64,000 bases of DNA from Lepas anatifera. Lineage: Eukaryota > Arthropoda > Thecostraca > Lepadidae. Where the stretch lies: assembly GCA_034440635.1 (NCBI GenBank), contig JAOTON010001572.1:21243-85242 (forward strand). The letters run 5' to 3'. This document shows positions 1 through 13,213 of the stretch, piece by piece. Position 1 is the first letter of the stretch. Each line of letters begins with the position of its first letter. A program made the translations under genes and the position numbers. Under the pieces are notes generated by a model. The model ran no database searches. It saw only the letters and a list, made by a program, of their open reading frames with translations, and was not told the DNA's origin.

Positions 1-24
1 TTGATTGTCTGCACTTGCTTTTAA

Positions 25-410
25 AGGGAATGTGGCACCTTCACAACGTGATTTTGGGTCTCTATGATTAGGCCCTCAGTTAAAATTGCACACGGATCAA
101 AAAGTCCACAATCCCCAAAACCCACGCACACAGAACTCACATCCTTGTGTCCACAGTCCTTAAAGTCCACTCCCACAAAGGCCACTGATCACAAAGTCCA
201 CACTTTGCCCGTGTTAAGGCCAAATAAATCGGCCCATCGTTCAAAAAAGCCCACGATGGAATGTGGCCACAGACAACACGGCCCACGGATCAAAAAGTCC
301 ACACAACTATAGGTAAATTCTGAACTGAAGCTTTGCAATTTTGCCGCCAGGTTGTCGTTAAGCTGCTGCATACGTGTTTCTGACGACTGAGATGGTAATA
401 AACGTGTCGG
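25..410. repeat. Left end of TTAA element (family 2) followed by AAAGTCCAC-rich repeat
   Basis: TTAA at 21-24 is followed by AGGGAATGTGGCACCTT, the same terminus as the complete element at 27987-28435; the interior match (AACGTGATTTT) ends by about 57. From about 90 to 308 there is a degenerate repeat on AAAGTCCAC; GGATCAAAAAGTCCAC occurs near 96 and again near 288. No right end of the element is seen, so this is a truncated or rearranged copy. The short reading frames here look like by-products of the repeat. Confidence 0.55.
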
Positions 411-973
411 TGACCTTGAACGGCCGCGGGATTATCTCACCACGTGGTTTGTTTCCGGTGTGGTGGGGTGCTCGATCTCGCGCTGAATTTCATGGCCTCG
501 TGGAAAGATGGCAAGGACTAAAATGCTGATTAGTCCATGCTCCGCAACCACAGCACCTAGCTTCCTGCAGTTTTTAAGGAAATGGAAAACGAGTTTTATT
601 GGATTTCCTTTGGGCTTTAGGGATGTTGGTGCCTTACCAGCAGCATCATAGCCCGTGCGGAATTACATTGCAAAAGACTTGAGGAAAGCCCATACATGCA
701 TAACTAAAGCAGCTGGTGTCTTGAAGTGTCCACCAACAAATACTAAGCATGCGTTTGGTGGTTTGATCCCGTAGCAGCAACACAATAGCGTAAAAAGCAA
801 TAACATTGAAAAAGACCCGTGGAAAAACCCATTCTATGAAACCAGTCCGGTTAGCGGCATGCAGATTTCACAAAAAAGTCAGATGATTGGTATAACTGAC
901 TTCCATATCAATATGTCAATTAAGAGCAACGTATGAAAGTAAAATCATGGAGTACACAGTACCTACCTATACT
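411..973. other. No recognisable feature
   Basis: Mixed-composition DNA with no long reading frame, no inverted ends and no tandem repeat that I can see. Confidence 0.5.
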
Positions 974-1167
974 CAGGGCGCCGCCACAGAATTTTCGCAG
1001 GGGGACGGACCCGGGCTGGTGCTGACCGGGGGAGGCGAATTTCGAGCATATTCGGTACCTGACAGCATTAATGACAATTGACCCAAAAATTTCGGGGGGA
1101 CGTCCCCCTGGTTGGCCAACAGGGGGCGACGCGTCCCCCCCGTCCCCCCCCGCTTTGGGCGCCCATG
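974..1167. mobile_element. Non-autonomous hAT-like element (194 bp)
   Basis: The left end CAGGGCGCC and the right end GGGCGCCCATG are inverted relative to each other, allowing a 1-nt indel. Flanking 8-mers are CCTATACT (966-973) and CCTACACT (1168-1175), 7 of 8 identical, which is the 8-bp duplication typical of hAT insertions. The interior is GC-rich and non-coding. A partial relative (GGCAGCGCCACGGAATT, then CTACGGACC) lies at about 4725-4800. Confidence 0.6.
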
Positions 1168-1321
1168 CCTACACTGTCTCTTCCCTACATGATAAAACGG
1201 TAGTTTTCGATCCACCGAAAAGCCTAAGTTCATGCATCTAGGGCAGCTAGTGGCTTACACTGTTCGCTAGTAACCTGTGGAGTAAAAACGAAATGTTCCT
1301 CATTTTTATGGACGTCAGTGT

Positions 1322-1614
1322 CATTGACGGATGCAGGGGGGCATTCCGGCCATGCCCCCCCAAAGCGGTGGAGGAGGGCTAAACTATCTTTTGGCCCCCA
1401 AAGGCCGGACTTTTTTAAGGTGTTTACACTAGGCCTGTAGAGCGAAAGTATCTTCGCTCGCTCCCCTCCCCCTCCCCCCAGGAGAGCAATCATGCAGTTG
1501 GAAAGGTAGCTTATGCTAGGTCTGTCGAGCACCCAATTGCATGTCCCCTCCCAGGAGGAGAGGCAGATAGGGCTTTGGCTCCCCACCCAAAACTCGGGTC
1601 TGCGTCCGCCCCTG
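1322..1614. mobile_element. Non-autonomous hAT-like element (293 bp)
   Basis: The left end CATTGACGGATGCAG and the right end CTGCGTCCGCCCCTG form imperfect inverted repeats (11 of 15). Flanks are GTCAGTGT (1314-1321) and GTCAGTGC (1615-1622), 7 of 8. The first 150 bp match 40069-40230 (same order: GCATTCC..., AAAGCG.TGGA, GGTGTTTACACTAGG), so this is a multicopy family. Confidence 0.7.
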
Positions 1615-1622
1615 GTCAGTGC

Positions 1623-3876
1623 AGGCACAAGTCCAGACTGACGGGGAGGAGATGGGGCGGGAGGCAGCAGGTCCCAAAATCGGGATTTTTAAATCGGTAA
1701 ACCTCGGGGGTTTTGGGGACAATTTTTCGCTTCCTGCTCGATCCGCCGGTGAGTCGGTAAAATAAAAAATATGTAGAATGAAAACCGTTGGCCTGTCCAC
1801 AATCCCCTGCCCCGCGACCAGGGCAGCTATAGCTGCAAAATATTTGCAGAGGGGCAGAAAGTATGTTGGCTGTCACAAACTCAATGCGACGTATGCCTCC
1901 TCTGTCACAGAGAGCTGGAAATAATAACTGTATACTTGAATACTATTTCCAATATGCTGAACGTCCTCCACCTGTCCCTTACTTTTTGCAGCAGACAAGG
2001 TTCTAGCACCAAACCATTACAGCATGAAATTAGTAAACTGAGTTTTCATTTATGGATCATGTTTTTGTTTTTGGAAGGAAAATTTCCAATTATGGGTCAT
2101 TTTTTCCAGTAATGGGGTCATAACTATTATTGGCAACTCTGACCGCAGTTTCCCCCAATGACAAGCATTTCCCTTTTTGAAGAAGTTTCCATTTTTGGAA
2201 GGAGTGTTTCCAATTATGGTACTTTTCCTCATGATTAAATGTAGCAATTATCATGAAAATAGTTATTATTGGGAACATACCTATCTATTAATGGGAGCGT
2301 ACATGTACACACAATTAGGAACCCTAACCACAGCTCCCCCCTAAACTTCTATCTCACATATCAACAAAAGGGAAAAAATGTCAATGTCAACATAGTATTT
2401 GGATCTACCTTAAATGTGTTGGTAAAGCGGACCTTAGGTAGCATTTTTATAAACACATCAAATGCTTAAAATTTGCATCCCACTCACGATCATCACCTGC
2501 CTGGTCATTCCTTCTTGCAGTAAAATCTCTGAGGCAACTAGCCTGCATAGATGTAAAATTATGTCTGTTGGCCATAGGTACAGAGGTATTGGAACTCACA
2601 TACCAAAGAAAGATCCAGTGTAGTCAAAATCCTGCTCTAACTCCATGCAGTTCAAGTCGTGTGAGTTGCTTACCACCACTGGCAGTAAGCAACACACCCC
2701 AACCAGCGTTTTTCGAAGTTTATTTCTTTCTGAGATTTGCTGTGATTTTCTGAGATAAGAAGGGGGTCTACTCGGCCCCCTCCAGTGCACGTTAGAGCCA
2801 GGCCCCTCTCCAGTGTGGGTGTTAACACTTTGTGGAGGACTGCATTAGCACACATTTGCTATCTGTACAATATTGATATGATAATTTGATCATGAAAACT
2901 CACCTGAATCACTGTTGTTGCCAGCCTGTTGCTGGCGTAAAATCTCCCAACTTCCTCCAGCTCCAAATCTATCTATCCAATCTAGGGCACAAATAAGATA
3001 GGCACAAGCAGGCTAAGGAATGAAAAACCAAGCTTGATATGGGAAAGTGCACCAGTCTTACAATAGCCTACATTCATCTTAGATTAGCCATGGGCAGCAA
3101 TATTTATTCTAGCCAGTTTTAGCCTGCACTTATCTCAAATATACCTAATAAATATGCCCTCAAACTAAGTGGCTTCCCGCCTGTTTAAATTTTTGGCAGG
3201 CTCTACATCACATAAACATTTCTAACTTGTCTTGTCGCTGTTGCGCAGTTTAAGTAGAGTTCCTGCCCAGCTATGTTCATTTTGTTCACTCATTTAGTAC
3301 TTTTCTTAGTAGCTTTTAGGCGTACCTAATACTAAATTTGAAGAAATAGGGGCCACTAAATCGAAGCGACTCAAACTGTAAATCTAATTCAACGTGAAAA
3401 AATGGACAGAGAAGTACTTGATAAAGTATCTGTGTTGTCTTTAATGCCTTAAATATGCCCACAATCGTGTATTTCTCGAAAAATTGACTGTCACATTTCG
3501 GGTATCTAGGCGCAAACTTTCTGCAAACTACTAACAATCGGCACCATTGGGCTGCATGTTAAAATCTGGCAACTGTGACAGCGGTTTGCGGGTTTTCTGC
3601 AGCGGGGGTCCCTCGGTTTAGTAGAAACTGAACACAGTACCAATATTGTATTTTTAATGGTACGCTGTGCAATTGAAGAACAGAGCGGCTAAGTTAAAAT
3701 ATTTCCTACACGTTTCATTCTCTATTTCGAAAATATGTGGTTTGATTTTGAGCCATACAGTCAGGATCGCTATTTTGTCACAATTATGCACCTCAATTTT
3801 CGTAAATGTGTCACAAACACCGGTAGCCGAGTTGGCAAGTTTCTCCACCTCTGAATATTTGTATAGCACCAACGTG
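1623..3876. other. Mostly featureless; one diverged duplication near 2070-2220
   Basis: The only structure I see is a repeated segment: TTTTTGGAAGGA..TTTCCAATTATGG occurs at about 2066 and about 2192 with related flanks. No coding frame longer than about 110 codons and no recognisable protein. Confidence 0.45.
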
Positions 3877-3884
3877 GTTAGAAG

Positions 3885-4040
3885 CAGTGACAGTTACAAG
3901 AGGGGCCAGGGGCTCAAGCCACTCCCCAAAAAATGTCAGAGTGCCAACAATAAATGCATAGCCGAAGGCGGTTTCGAGGTAATGGCGGTTGAGGCTTGAG
4001 CCCCTACCCTCCCTCAAATAAAGTTCTGGATCCGCCACTG
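3885..4040. mobile_element. Non-autonomous hAT-like element (156 bp)
   Basis: The right end CTGGATCCGCCACTG is the inverse of the CAGTGGCGGATCCAG-type terminus seen in several elements here; the left end begins CAGTGACAG and is diverged. Flanking 8-mers GTTAGAAG (3877-3884) and GTCAGAAG (4041-4048) agree at 7 of 8. Length equals the 11583-12047 element once its two nested insertions are removed (about 155 bp). Confidence 0.65.
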
Positions 4041-4059
4041 GTCAGAAGCATGGCATTCT

Positions 4060-5479
4060 TGAGTTTCATGAACATTATCTCAATAACAGCAACGTAATGA
4101 TGTAAAATGCAGCCTTTTGACCAGCGGAAAAGCCCATGCTCCGCTAAGAGGCAACCAGTGACCTCCAGTGTCCACTAATAGTGTCAGTGTGGTCAGAAGC
4201 AACGTTTTCTTAACACGCGCATTGGGTAGGGGGAGAGTGGGGTAAGATGCCCCATCCCCTCTTTTGGCAATCCGGGCCACCACTGGTAAATAATATTGTT
4301 CTTGGTCGAAAGCAGAGGCTTTGATTATTTCTTGCGCAAAAATTCAGTTCCCTCCTGTGATTTGCTTCAAGCTGGTGGGTAAGTCTTTATTTCGATGCTT
4401 TTCTAAGAAAAAATTGCCCACATAGGTTGCAGATATCTCGAAGAGTATTGGATGCGTGCTTTGTTTGATTTCGCATTACGAATGATGGCACATTCAAGTT
4501 ATTAACTGAGCATTTCCCTTGAGTGTATTAATTGTATGATTTTTGCCCTTTAGGCTTTATCTAGTTTGGGTACTGATGTGAATGATGCCCCCTCAACGAA
4601 TGAGGAAAGATGCCCCATGGGCAACTTTCCCGGTGGAAAGGGGCGTCTTTACCCAGAGCAATATAACGCCATTTCTTAGAGTAAACAACTGTGTGTTAAA
4701 CTTGGGGTTAGTCCAAACCTTACCCACGGGCAGCGCCACGGAATTGTTACTGGGGGGCTACGGACCCTGGACTGGTGATGGCGGGGGGGGACGTGAACTT
4801 TAAATTGACCGTCTTTGAAAAAGCTAATGCCCATGAAGCTCATTGACAAATTTACGTAGGTCAAAGCAGGCAGGTAATAGAGAAACAATAAAAACCTAGG
4901 TTGATTCCAAAAACTTGTCGGGAGACGTCCTCACAGATTGGCAAGTCAGGGGATCCGTCCTCCCGTTCCTGTACTATGCTTTCGACGCGCATGACCGTAC
5001 GTGTTAAATAAGAGCACACTTCAATCTGCCGCTTTGTGACTAACCTTTCCAATTGAAGGCCTCGCACCTGAACCCAGGCTACTAATGCAAGAAATTCCAT
5101 ACCAGCAAATTTTTGTGGTTGGTGCTTTCATTCGACAAAGCGAATCCCAGCTCAATCATTAAAAACCTTGAGACAATTGTTTGGGAGTTCACCGGACCTG
5201 GCCTGATGCCTCAACCGGAGATAACTTCATAGCGGGTTCAGATCAAACTGGTGTGGTGGAGGCGCAAAACAATCAAATTAAAATGGAAAAAACCGTAAAA
5301 CATATTTTAAACCAAAATTGGCCAAAATCGGTCAATTTTGGCCAATTTGGAAGAGGCTATGGTTGAACTGTTTACCCTGGATTCGCCTATGAATGGGCTA
5401 GACCTGAAATATTCCACATGGTTAATCCTGCAAAGCTCCGTACCTGATCTCTTATGTCGTCCCTACATTTGCCATCCCG
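4060..5479. other. Non-coding stretch with GGGGTAAGATGCCCC-type motifs
   Basis: GGGGTAAGATGCCCCAT occurs at about 4239 and a relative AGGAAAGATGCCCCATGGG at about 4604; the same motif recurs at 16968-17046. A partial copy of the 974-1167 element lies at about 4725-4800. Nothing else is recognised. Confidence 0.45.
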
Positions 5480-5815
5480 GTAGCCCAGTTGGTAGAGCTT
5501 TGGGCTCCGGCCCGCTGCTCAGGAACGTGCAGTTGCAGTGCATGTCCAGGCTTGGGATCGGTTCCCCTGAGACGCTCCGGCGCTCAATAGTTAATCCGAC
5601 GTAGGTCGGCTGGCAACTGACTGGTGAGAGGGTGACCTGAGCGGGGCGGCCGTCCCTGTGGTTTGTGGGATGTTTAACTTTGACTTAAACTAAATCTTCA
5701 TTACAGGAGTTGCTCGCTCCAATGGTAGGGCTAGGTCTCCGCGACACGACCATTGATGACTTTAGCGAGACTCCGACTCCAAAAGCCGAACTTGCAACAA
5801 CATGCATATAAAAAA
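5480..5815 (+). repeat. tRNA-derived SINE, copy A
   Basis: About 335 bp shared with 32134-32480 in the same orientation. The head carries a good RNA polymerase III A box (TAGCCCAGTTGG, then TAGAGC) and a weaker B-box-like GGTTCCCC. Shared body landmarks are CTCCGGCCCGCTGCT, GTGCATGTCCAGGCTTG, GACGCTCCGGCGCTCAAT, CGACGTAGGTCGGCTGGCAA and GAGAGGGTGACCTGAGCG. It ends in a TATAAAAAAGG-type tail. Reading frames inside it are incidental. The SINE call rests on repetition plus the A box; the B box is not canonical. Confidence 0.7.
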
Positions 5816-8354
<2,539 letters not shown>

Positions 8355-8486
8355 CTTGTGGGGGGGAGGGGCAAAGGAACTCAACATGAGGGAAAACGTA
8401 TGTTTTTTTTTAATCGAGGGGCAAAGGGGGACTTTGGAGCATGGAGGGCTGGGGGAGGCAATGGCCCCCTGGATCTGCCAGTGTAG
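8355..8486. mobile_element. Probable hAT-like element remnant, right end at 8486
   Basis: The right terminus CCCTGGATCTGCCAGTG matches the terminus of the element ending at 12047. Preceding landmarks (GGGGAGGGGCAAAG, TTTTTAATCGAGGGGCAAAG, GGCAATGGCCCCCTGG) follow the order in that element. I could not find a matching flanking duplication. Confidence 0.5.
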
Positions 8487-9514
8487 GCGGCTACAAATCC
8501 CTGCAATACTTCACATTTTAAGCAAATAAAATGTAGGAAAACAGACACATGATAACTGGCAGTTCACAGCTAATATTCTGGTTCAAATCATTCCACTCAA
8601 GCATTGCACATGCACATATGAAATTGGAAAGCTTTTGAAGCCTAAAATGTGGAATAGCTCCGCAAGCCAAAACATATTCTCAATGGAAATTGGGGGTTAA
8701 TTACCAATCTTAAAGTAGTTCTGATAGTGCTGAATCCTTGTTTGTCAGGCAATTCCTTCCAGAAAAATACAAAATGCTCTCCACCAAGACATATCTTTTA
8801 ACAGGATTAGGTCCAGAATTTTATATTTCTGTTGAGCCAGCATGATTTAATCCATTGAGACACTAGGAAACACTGAAATACAAATATCTGCTTGAGCATG
8901 GCCGTTTAAAGCTTATACAATCACTTCTTTAGAGTAAAGCACAAATATCCCATAATCATGTGACTTTGACTGAAAAAATCACTCGGACATACACAAGCTA
9001 TTATGATTTCTCCACGTTTACCAGGCTGCTATCAGCCAACAATTATTCCTGCAGGTTATCCCTTAAGTCAACTGGTGGCAATTGCAACACAATAGCGTAA
9101 GTCAATGCTTGATGCTGTCAACTTGAAAAGTTGAAATAAGGTTCATGAATCCACATAATATGCTTAGTTTACTATTTAACTACTTAAATAATAAGCCAAA
9201 GGCTTTGCAATGGTAAAATGGTGCACATGCCAAATAACAAATTATCCAACTGAATATAGCCCCACCAATCCTTCACAATTCAATCTAATCCTTCAAAATT
9301 AGTTTCCTTCAAGGATCTTCACCTTCAAGAAAACCAATTTTTCCTGTCGGCCCCGCTGCTGCTACGTTTCTTTAGTAAGGAACAGCAAACCTTTTAGTCA
9401 GATCAGTTCCTTCAAAAACACTAGGGCTGGGGTGATGGATGGGGCAGGTTCCATAAGATATTACTGACACCTGTACAATCCTACACTTCTTTTGAAATCC
9501 TACACATGAAATGT
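8487..9514. other. No recognisable feature
   Basis: AT-rich DNA without open frames, inverted ends or tandem repeats that I can see. Confidence 0.5.
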
Positions 9515-9895
9515 CAGATGAAATTAATTCAAGCAATGAAATCTCAATTTTGTCCAGATTTCCTTCAGCCTTTGAGAGTGAATATCACATTAAACTGTCA
9601 AGGCAAAATACACAACACACTGTCTCAAACCTCACTTTAAATTCAATGTCTTCCAAAAGACCAATTTACAGGCCAAAACAACCATGCCATCTTTGAGTTT
9701 AATTTTGAAGCCATACACTTAAAAGGTCATAAAAAATCCATTCAAGCAATATCATCCCAATTTTGGGCAGTTTACCTTCAGCGTCTGAGTCTGCATGTCA
9801 CATTATCCTGCGAAGGGAAAATGTGCAACACGCTGCCTCAAACCTTAAATTCAATGTCTCGTAGAAGCCATTGGCTGTCCAAAAATTATCATGAT
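9515..9895. repeat. Diverged tandem duplication, unit about 220 bp
   Basis: Landmarks of 9520-9690 (ATTCAAGCAAT, TCCTTCAGC, CACATTA, AAATTCAATGTCT, GCCAAAA) recur in the same order at 9740-9895 (ATTCAAGCAAT, ACCTTCAGC, CACATTA, AAATTCAATGTCT, GTCCAAAA). The copies are clearly related but diverged. Non-coding. Confidence 0.7.
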
Positions 9896-10293
9896 TTAAA
9901 GCTATGGTTAAGTATTTTTACAACCCAATGATTTTGCACAGCTTTCTACCACATTTCATCGGCCAGAGGTTGGCAGTTTTGCCATGTTTGGGTGTTTTGG
10001 GGACCCAAAATCTGTGTACTCCAAAATTTACACTAGATAAAATGGAAAATATATTCTCCTAATCCCATGATTTGACCTTTTGCTGCTACTCTTCTCCAAA
10101 CCCAGAGATATTCCACATATCAATTGTGTTCTAGGGAGCTTTCAATGCATTCATGTGATGCTTCACCAGGGTCTATCCAGCAGTGGGTAACGAGGTAGGT
10201 AACCCAGCAGGGTAACAACGAGGTAGCTGGCTTCACACATGTTGCCAGATAGAATCACAGCAGGCTAATCTATATCATAAGTACCACAGTTCC

Positions 10294-10405
10294 AAAGCTC
10301 CTATGAATCAAAACTTCCTTCCACACAAAAGCGCCACAGGTTGATCCAGAAAGCTCCTATGAATCAAAACTTCCTTCCAAACAACAGCGCCACAGGTTGA
10401 TCCAG
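10294..10405. repeat. Tandem duplication, 56-bp unit, two copies
   Basis: AAAGCTCCTATGAATC begins at 10294 and again at 10350, followed in both copies by AAAACTTCCTTCCA and GCGCCACAGGTTGATCCAG. The copies are nearly identical, so the duplication is recent relative to the surrounding fold-back. Confidence 0.9.
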
Positions 10406-10711
10406 ATCGTAAGTGCCACTGTTCAAAGCTTCCTCCAGTGAACTATTCCAAGTGGTCTAGCTGTTTTTAGCGTTGCTGAAACATTCTTTCTTTGAAATGT
10501 TCCTAGTGCCAAAACTGCTTTTTTGCATTGCTGAGTGACGCTTTTTCAAAAACCTTTGGTAATTATGTTTTTAAGATTTCTACATGTAGCACAACGTAAC
10601 CAAACCTGACCTAACCTTTTCTCGACTCAGCTAGCTGGCCTGTGGCACACCTAACCTGCCGGTGCCACTTTTGCCTTCATCAGCTGCTGTGGCTATGCCG
10701 TGTGCCTACTT

Positions 10712-10794
10712 AACCTAACCAAGCCTAGCCTAGCCTAGCCTAGCCTGACCTGACCTGACCTGACCTGACCTGACCTAACCTAACCTAACCTGTA
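10712..10794. repeat. 5-bp array: CCTAG, CCTGA and CCTAA units
   Basis: Runs of CCTAG, then CCTGA, then three CCTAA units. CCTAA is TTAGG on the other strand, the telomere repeat of many arthropods. It lies inside the loop of a fold-back element rather than at a chromosome end. The short length and mixed units allow ordinary microsatellite drift as the origin. Confidence 0.85.
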
Positions 10795-10908
10795 GTAATT
10801 CTAATTAAAGGAAGTTTTGATCCATTGCAGCTTTTGAACAGTGGCACTTGTCATACAGATCAACCTGTAGTTATCTGGCAACATGTGTGAAGCCACCTAC
10901 CTCATTAC

Positions 10909-11146
10909 CATAGGCGGATCCAGGGGGGCAAGGGGGCACGTGCCCCCGATCGACCCTCGGCGCCCCTGAAAGGTCGATGGCGCCCCCTGAAATGTCGCTT
11001 CCCACCCCCCAGGATGCGAAAGTCGGCGCCCACCTGATAGCTTTTGCCGGTCATAAGTGGCGCCCCTGGTCCGGATGGCGCCCCCCGGTCCGGATGGCGC
11101 CCCCCGGGAAGGTGCCCCCCGATCGGAAATCCTGGATCCGCCTATG
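10909..11146. mobile_element. Non-autonomous hAT-like element, perfect 8-bp duplication (238 bp)
   Basis: Perfect 16-bp inverted ends: CATAGGCGGATCCAGG at 10909-10924 and its complement at 11131-11146. The flanks CTCATTAC (10901-10908) and CTCATTAC (11147-11154) are identical. The body contains several GGCGCCCC and CCGGATGGCGCC units. Relatives are at 31499-31776 and at the window edge (63853). It interrupts the right arm of the surrounding fold-back. Confidence 0.9.
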
Positions 11147-11653
11147 CTCATTACCCAGCAGTGTGTGAAAATACTTTGGAAGCATGTAGCAAAGTACAGG
11201 TCAACTGGCTTTTATGCTCCCCCAAATTTATTCTCCAATGGGGACCCAATCTGAAAACAAAAATTCTAACCCTCATCTACGAATGAAAGGTACCTTACTA
11301 TCAACGTGCGCGTCTTGCCACTTAGTTAGTTAGTTAAGGGCTTTTTATAAGGCGTTCTGTGCAAAGCACCTTTGCCCGCCTCTAAAGTGTCTTGCCACTT
11401 GCTCACTTGCCCACTTTATGACAAACGGTGAAGATGCCAGGTTTAATTTGGCTAAAGGGACTCAAAATTAGCCTCACTGCCAAAAACAGTCTTCAGTTTG
11501 GCGTTTTCTTGGCTGAAAGAACACGCTGCTTCGAAGTGGTTACTACCCACAAGGCCAAAGGTTTTATCGCCTTGGCCAAAGGTAGGCACGGATCCAGGCG
11601 GACGGTTGGGGAGGAGGAGGCAAAGTGGCCCAAAATCAGGAGAAACATATGGG

Positions 11654-11801
11654 CAAGGACGTTGGAACTGGGCGGCAGGGGGGCAGCTGCCCCCCAACTT
11701 GAATGATTCTTAACCATTGACCCTATGGCGTTGACTGGAAAGAAATAACCTGAAAATGACCGTTGCCCCCCTCCAACTTGAACATAGTTCCAAAGCCCCT
11801 G
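11654..11801. mobile_element. Nested hAT-like element 1 (148 bp)
   Basis: Ends CAAGGACGTTGGAACT and AGTTCCAAAGCCCCTG are inverted. Flanks CATATGGG (11646-11653) and CATATAGG (11802-11809) agree at 7 of 8. The body is about 75-80% similar to the neighbour at 11849-11994 (shared GATTCTTAACCATT, CTATGGCGTTGACTGGAAAG). Confidence 0.85.
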
Positions 11802-11848
11802 CATATAGGGTTTTAAGAAAATCGAGGAGCAAAGTGGTGGCAACGGAT

Positions 11849-11994
11849 CAGTTACGTTGGAACGGGGGGGGGGCAGGGGGCAGCTGCCCCCAACTTGCAT
11901 GATTCTTAACCATTAACTCTATGGCGTTGACTGGAAAGAAATGACTTGAAAATGCCCGCTGCCCCCAACTTGGAACATAGTTCCAACGCCCCTG
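11849..11994. mobile_element. Nested hAT-like element 2 (146 bp), perfect 8-bp duplication
   Basis: CAACGGAT is present at both 11841-11848 and 11995-12002. Ends CAGTTACGTTGGAAC and GTTCCAACGCCCCTG are inverted. It is a sibling of nested element 1 but in a different target, so there were two independent insertions into one host element. Confidence 0.9.
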
Positions 11995-12098
11995 CAACGG
12001 ATGGTTGGGGCGGGGAATTGCCCCGTTTGCCCCTGGATCCGCCAGTGGCCAAAGGTGACTGTCCTGTGTTAACACCCGCCCCAGTGGGGTGGGCGGGG

Positions 12099-12256
12099 GC
12101 ATCGGCCGGGTCCAGCCCGAAGGTCTGGAGGGAGGGGCAACAGAGCCCAAAATCGTAAAAAAGTTTTTTTTTAAGAAAACCGAGTGTCAAAGGGGTGACA
12201 ACCGAGGGTTTGGGGAAATTGCCCCATGTGCCCCCTGGATTCGCCCCTTGTGAGGA
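12099..12256. mobile_element. Degenerate copy of the 11583-type hAT-like element
   Basis: Carries the family landmarks in order: GGGTCCAG, GAGGGAGGGGCAACAGAGCCCAAAATC, TTTTAAGAAAACCGAG, GGGAAATTGCCCC, CCCCCTGGATTCGCCCCTTG. No matching flanking 8-mers, so the boundaries are approximate. Confidence 0.5.
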
Positions 12257-12375
12257 TTTTCAACCACGGGTTTCACGCGCAGATGCACGTGATAGCGATG
12301 AAACTCGAACGGTGGTTGATAGCCCACGAGAAATGATGAAGAAACTATATCAGTCACTTTTTTGCTCAAGACAAT

Positions 12376-12600
12376 ATTGAGGTCATGACAGGTCAAAGAA
12401 GGTTACATGGCAGAGGATGTTTTTTTGCTCTAGCGTCTGACTGGATTAAGTAAGATACATATTTGTGGTCTCATTCGACTCCTCTCATTACGGCGAATCG
12501 AATGATGTATAATATGACCATGCTAGGTCAAATTGTAAAATGGCCTGACCTAGCATTGTCAAATTTGTCAATATACATTTTTGTTTCGAAATATAAACAC
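12376..12600. repeat. Fragment of the AGGTCA-rich TTAA family
   Basis: Contains GGTCATGACAGGTCAAAG, a CTCATTACGGCGAATCGAATGATGTATAATATGACC segment and TGGCCTGACCTAGCATTG. These match the interior of the 21440-22398 and 38241-39314 elements, in inverted or direct order. No terminus is present. Confidence 0.65.
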
Positions 12601-12857
12601 GCATACATTTTGTCGATTCGCTAGCAGGTCTATTCCCGAAATTGTATTGCTACGGCCATAATATTTGCGAATCAAGGGACGCATCCCCCGGCTCTCGACA
12701 CCCATGACAGACAGGCTGATGCACAATGGTGTTGCTAGCGGAGAGCCTGGGCTGGTCGCCGTTTTACTTGTGGGGATCTACGGTCAGGTCAGCGTCGATC
12801 CGCGGTCAGGTCAGAAGGGAACCCGCCAACTCGATGATGAGGAGAGCGAGAAAGATT

Positions 12858-13213
12858 AGGGGAAACATGCAACAGGATCATGTCAAGAGAAAGCTGCAAA
12901 AGAAATGGATAAAAGGATGAACAAGTATAGTGCCACGAGGAAGTATTCGCGCAAAGATTCCAGTGGAGATGAAGACTGTGGAGAAACCAGCGGAACAAAG
13001 AAGCGCCGAAAGAGACAGCCATGGACAGCCAGAGAAAAGGCAGCGGTAAGCGAACAGCTGGATGATGTAATCAAGAAGGGGGAAGTGCCGAACAAGGCGC
13101 AGTGCACGCTTGCAATTCAAGCTGCACCATCGCTGCACCAGAGGGATTGGCGAAGCGTCAAGTATTGCGCCTACAACGTGATTCAGGCTCAGAAGTGCAT
13201 GTTCTCAACATAA
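12858..13213 (+). CDS. Probable terminal exon with SANT/Myb-like C-terminal domain
   Basis: An open frame runs from an AG at about 12857 (GATTAG/GGG) to TAA at 13211-13213. The translated C-terminal part shows a basic KKRRKR stretch, then PWT.REKAAV, VPNKAQC, SLHQRDWRSVKY and YNVI. From memory this order resembles the helical PW(T/S)..EK.AV...VPGK..C...RxW..VK..V.N.I module at the C-terminus of many fish and invertebrate zinc-finger or SANT-like proteins. It presumably folds as a DNA-binding helical bundle in the nucleus. The internal cysteine pair seen in relatives is only partly present. Upstream exons are not identified, and the acceptor is a guess. It could also be an orphan exon of a transposon-derived gene. 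No repeat copy exists elsewhere in this window, which favours a host gene. Confidence 0.5.

Larger units (their letters stand above)
10195..11170. repeat. Fold-back element: inverted arms 10195-10322 and 10810-11170
   Basis: Reading the left arm in reverse complement gives GGAAGTTTTGATTCAT... then TATCTGGCAACATGTGTGAAG and CTACCTCGTT. The right arm reads GGAAGTTTTGATCCAT... then TATCTGGCAACATGTGTGAAG and CTACCTCATTAC. The right arm is interrupted at 10909-11146 by a separate hAT-like element, after which the arm sequence CTCATTACCCAGCAG resumes. Between the arms lie a 56-bp duplication and a 5-bp repeat. Superfamily not assigned. Confidence 0.7.
11583..12047. mobile_element. hAT-like element carrying two nested insertions
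   Basis: Identical 8-mers GCCAAAGG flank it (11575-11582 and 12048-12055). The termini TAGGCACGGATCCAGG and CCTGGATCCGCCAGTG are inverted at 11 of 16. Two smaller elements (11654-11801 and 11849-11994), each with its own target duplication, are inserted inside. Removing them leaves about 155 bp, the length of the relative at 3885-4040. Confidence 0.85.

Noticed and set aside
10712..10794. True telomere or chromosome end
   Set aside because: Only a few CCTAA units, mixed with CCTAG and CCTGA, inside a fold-back element with normal sequence on both sides.
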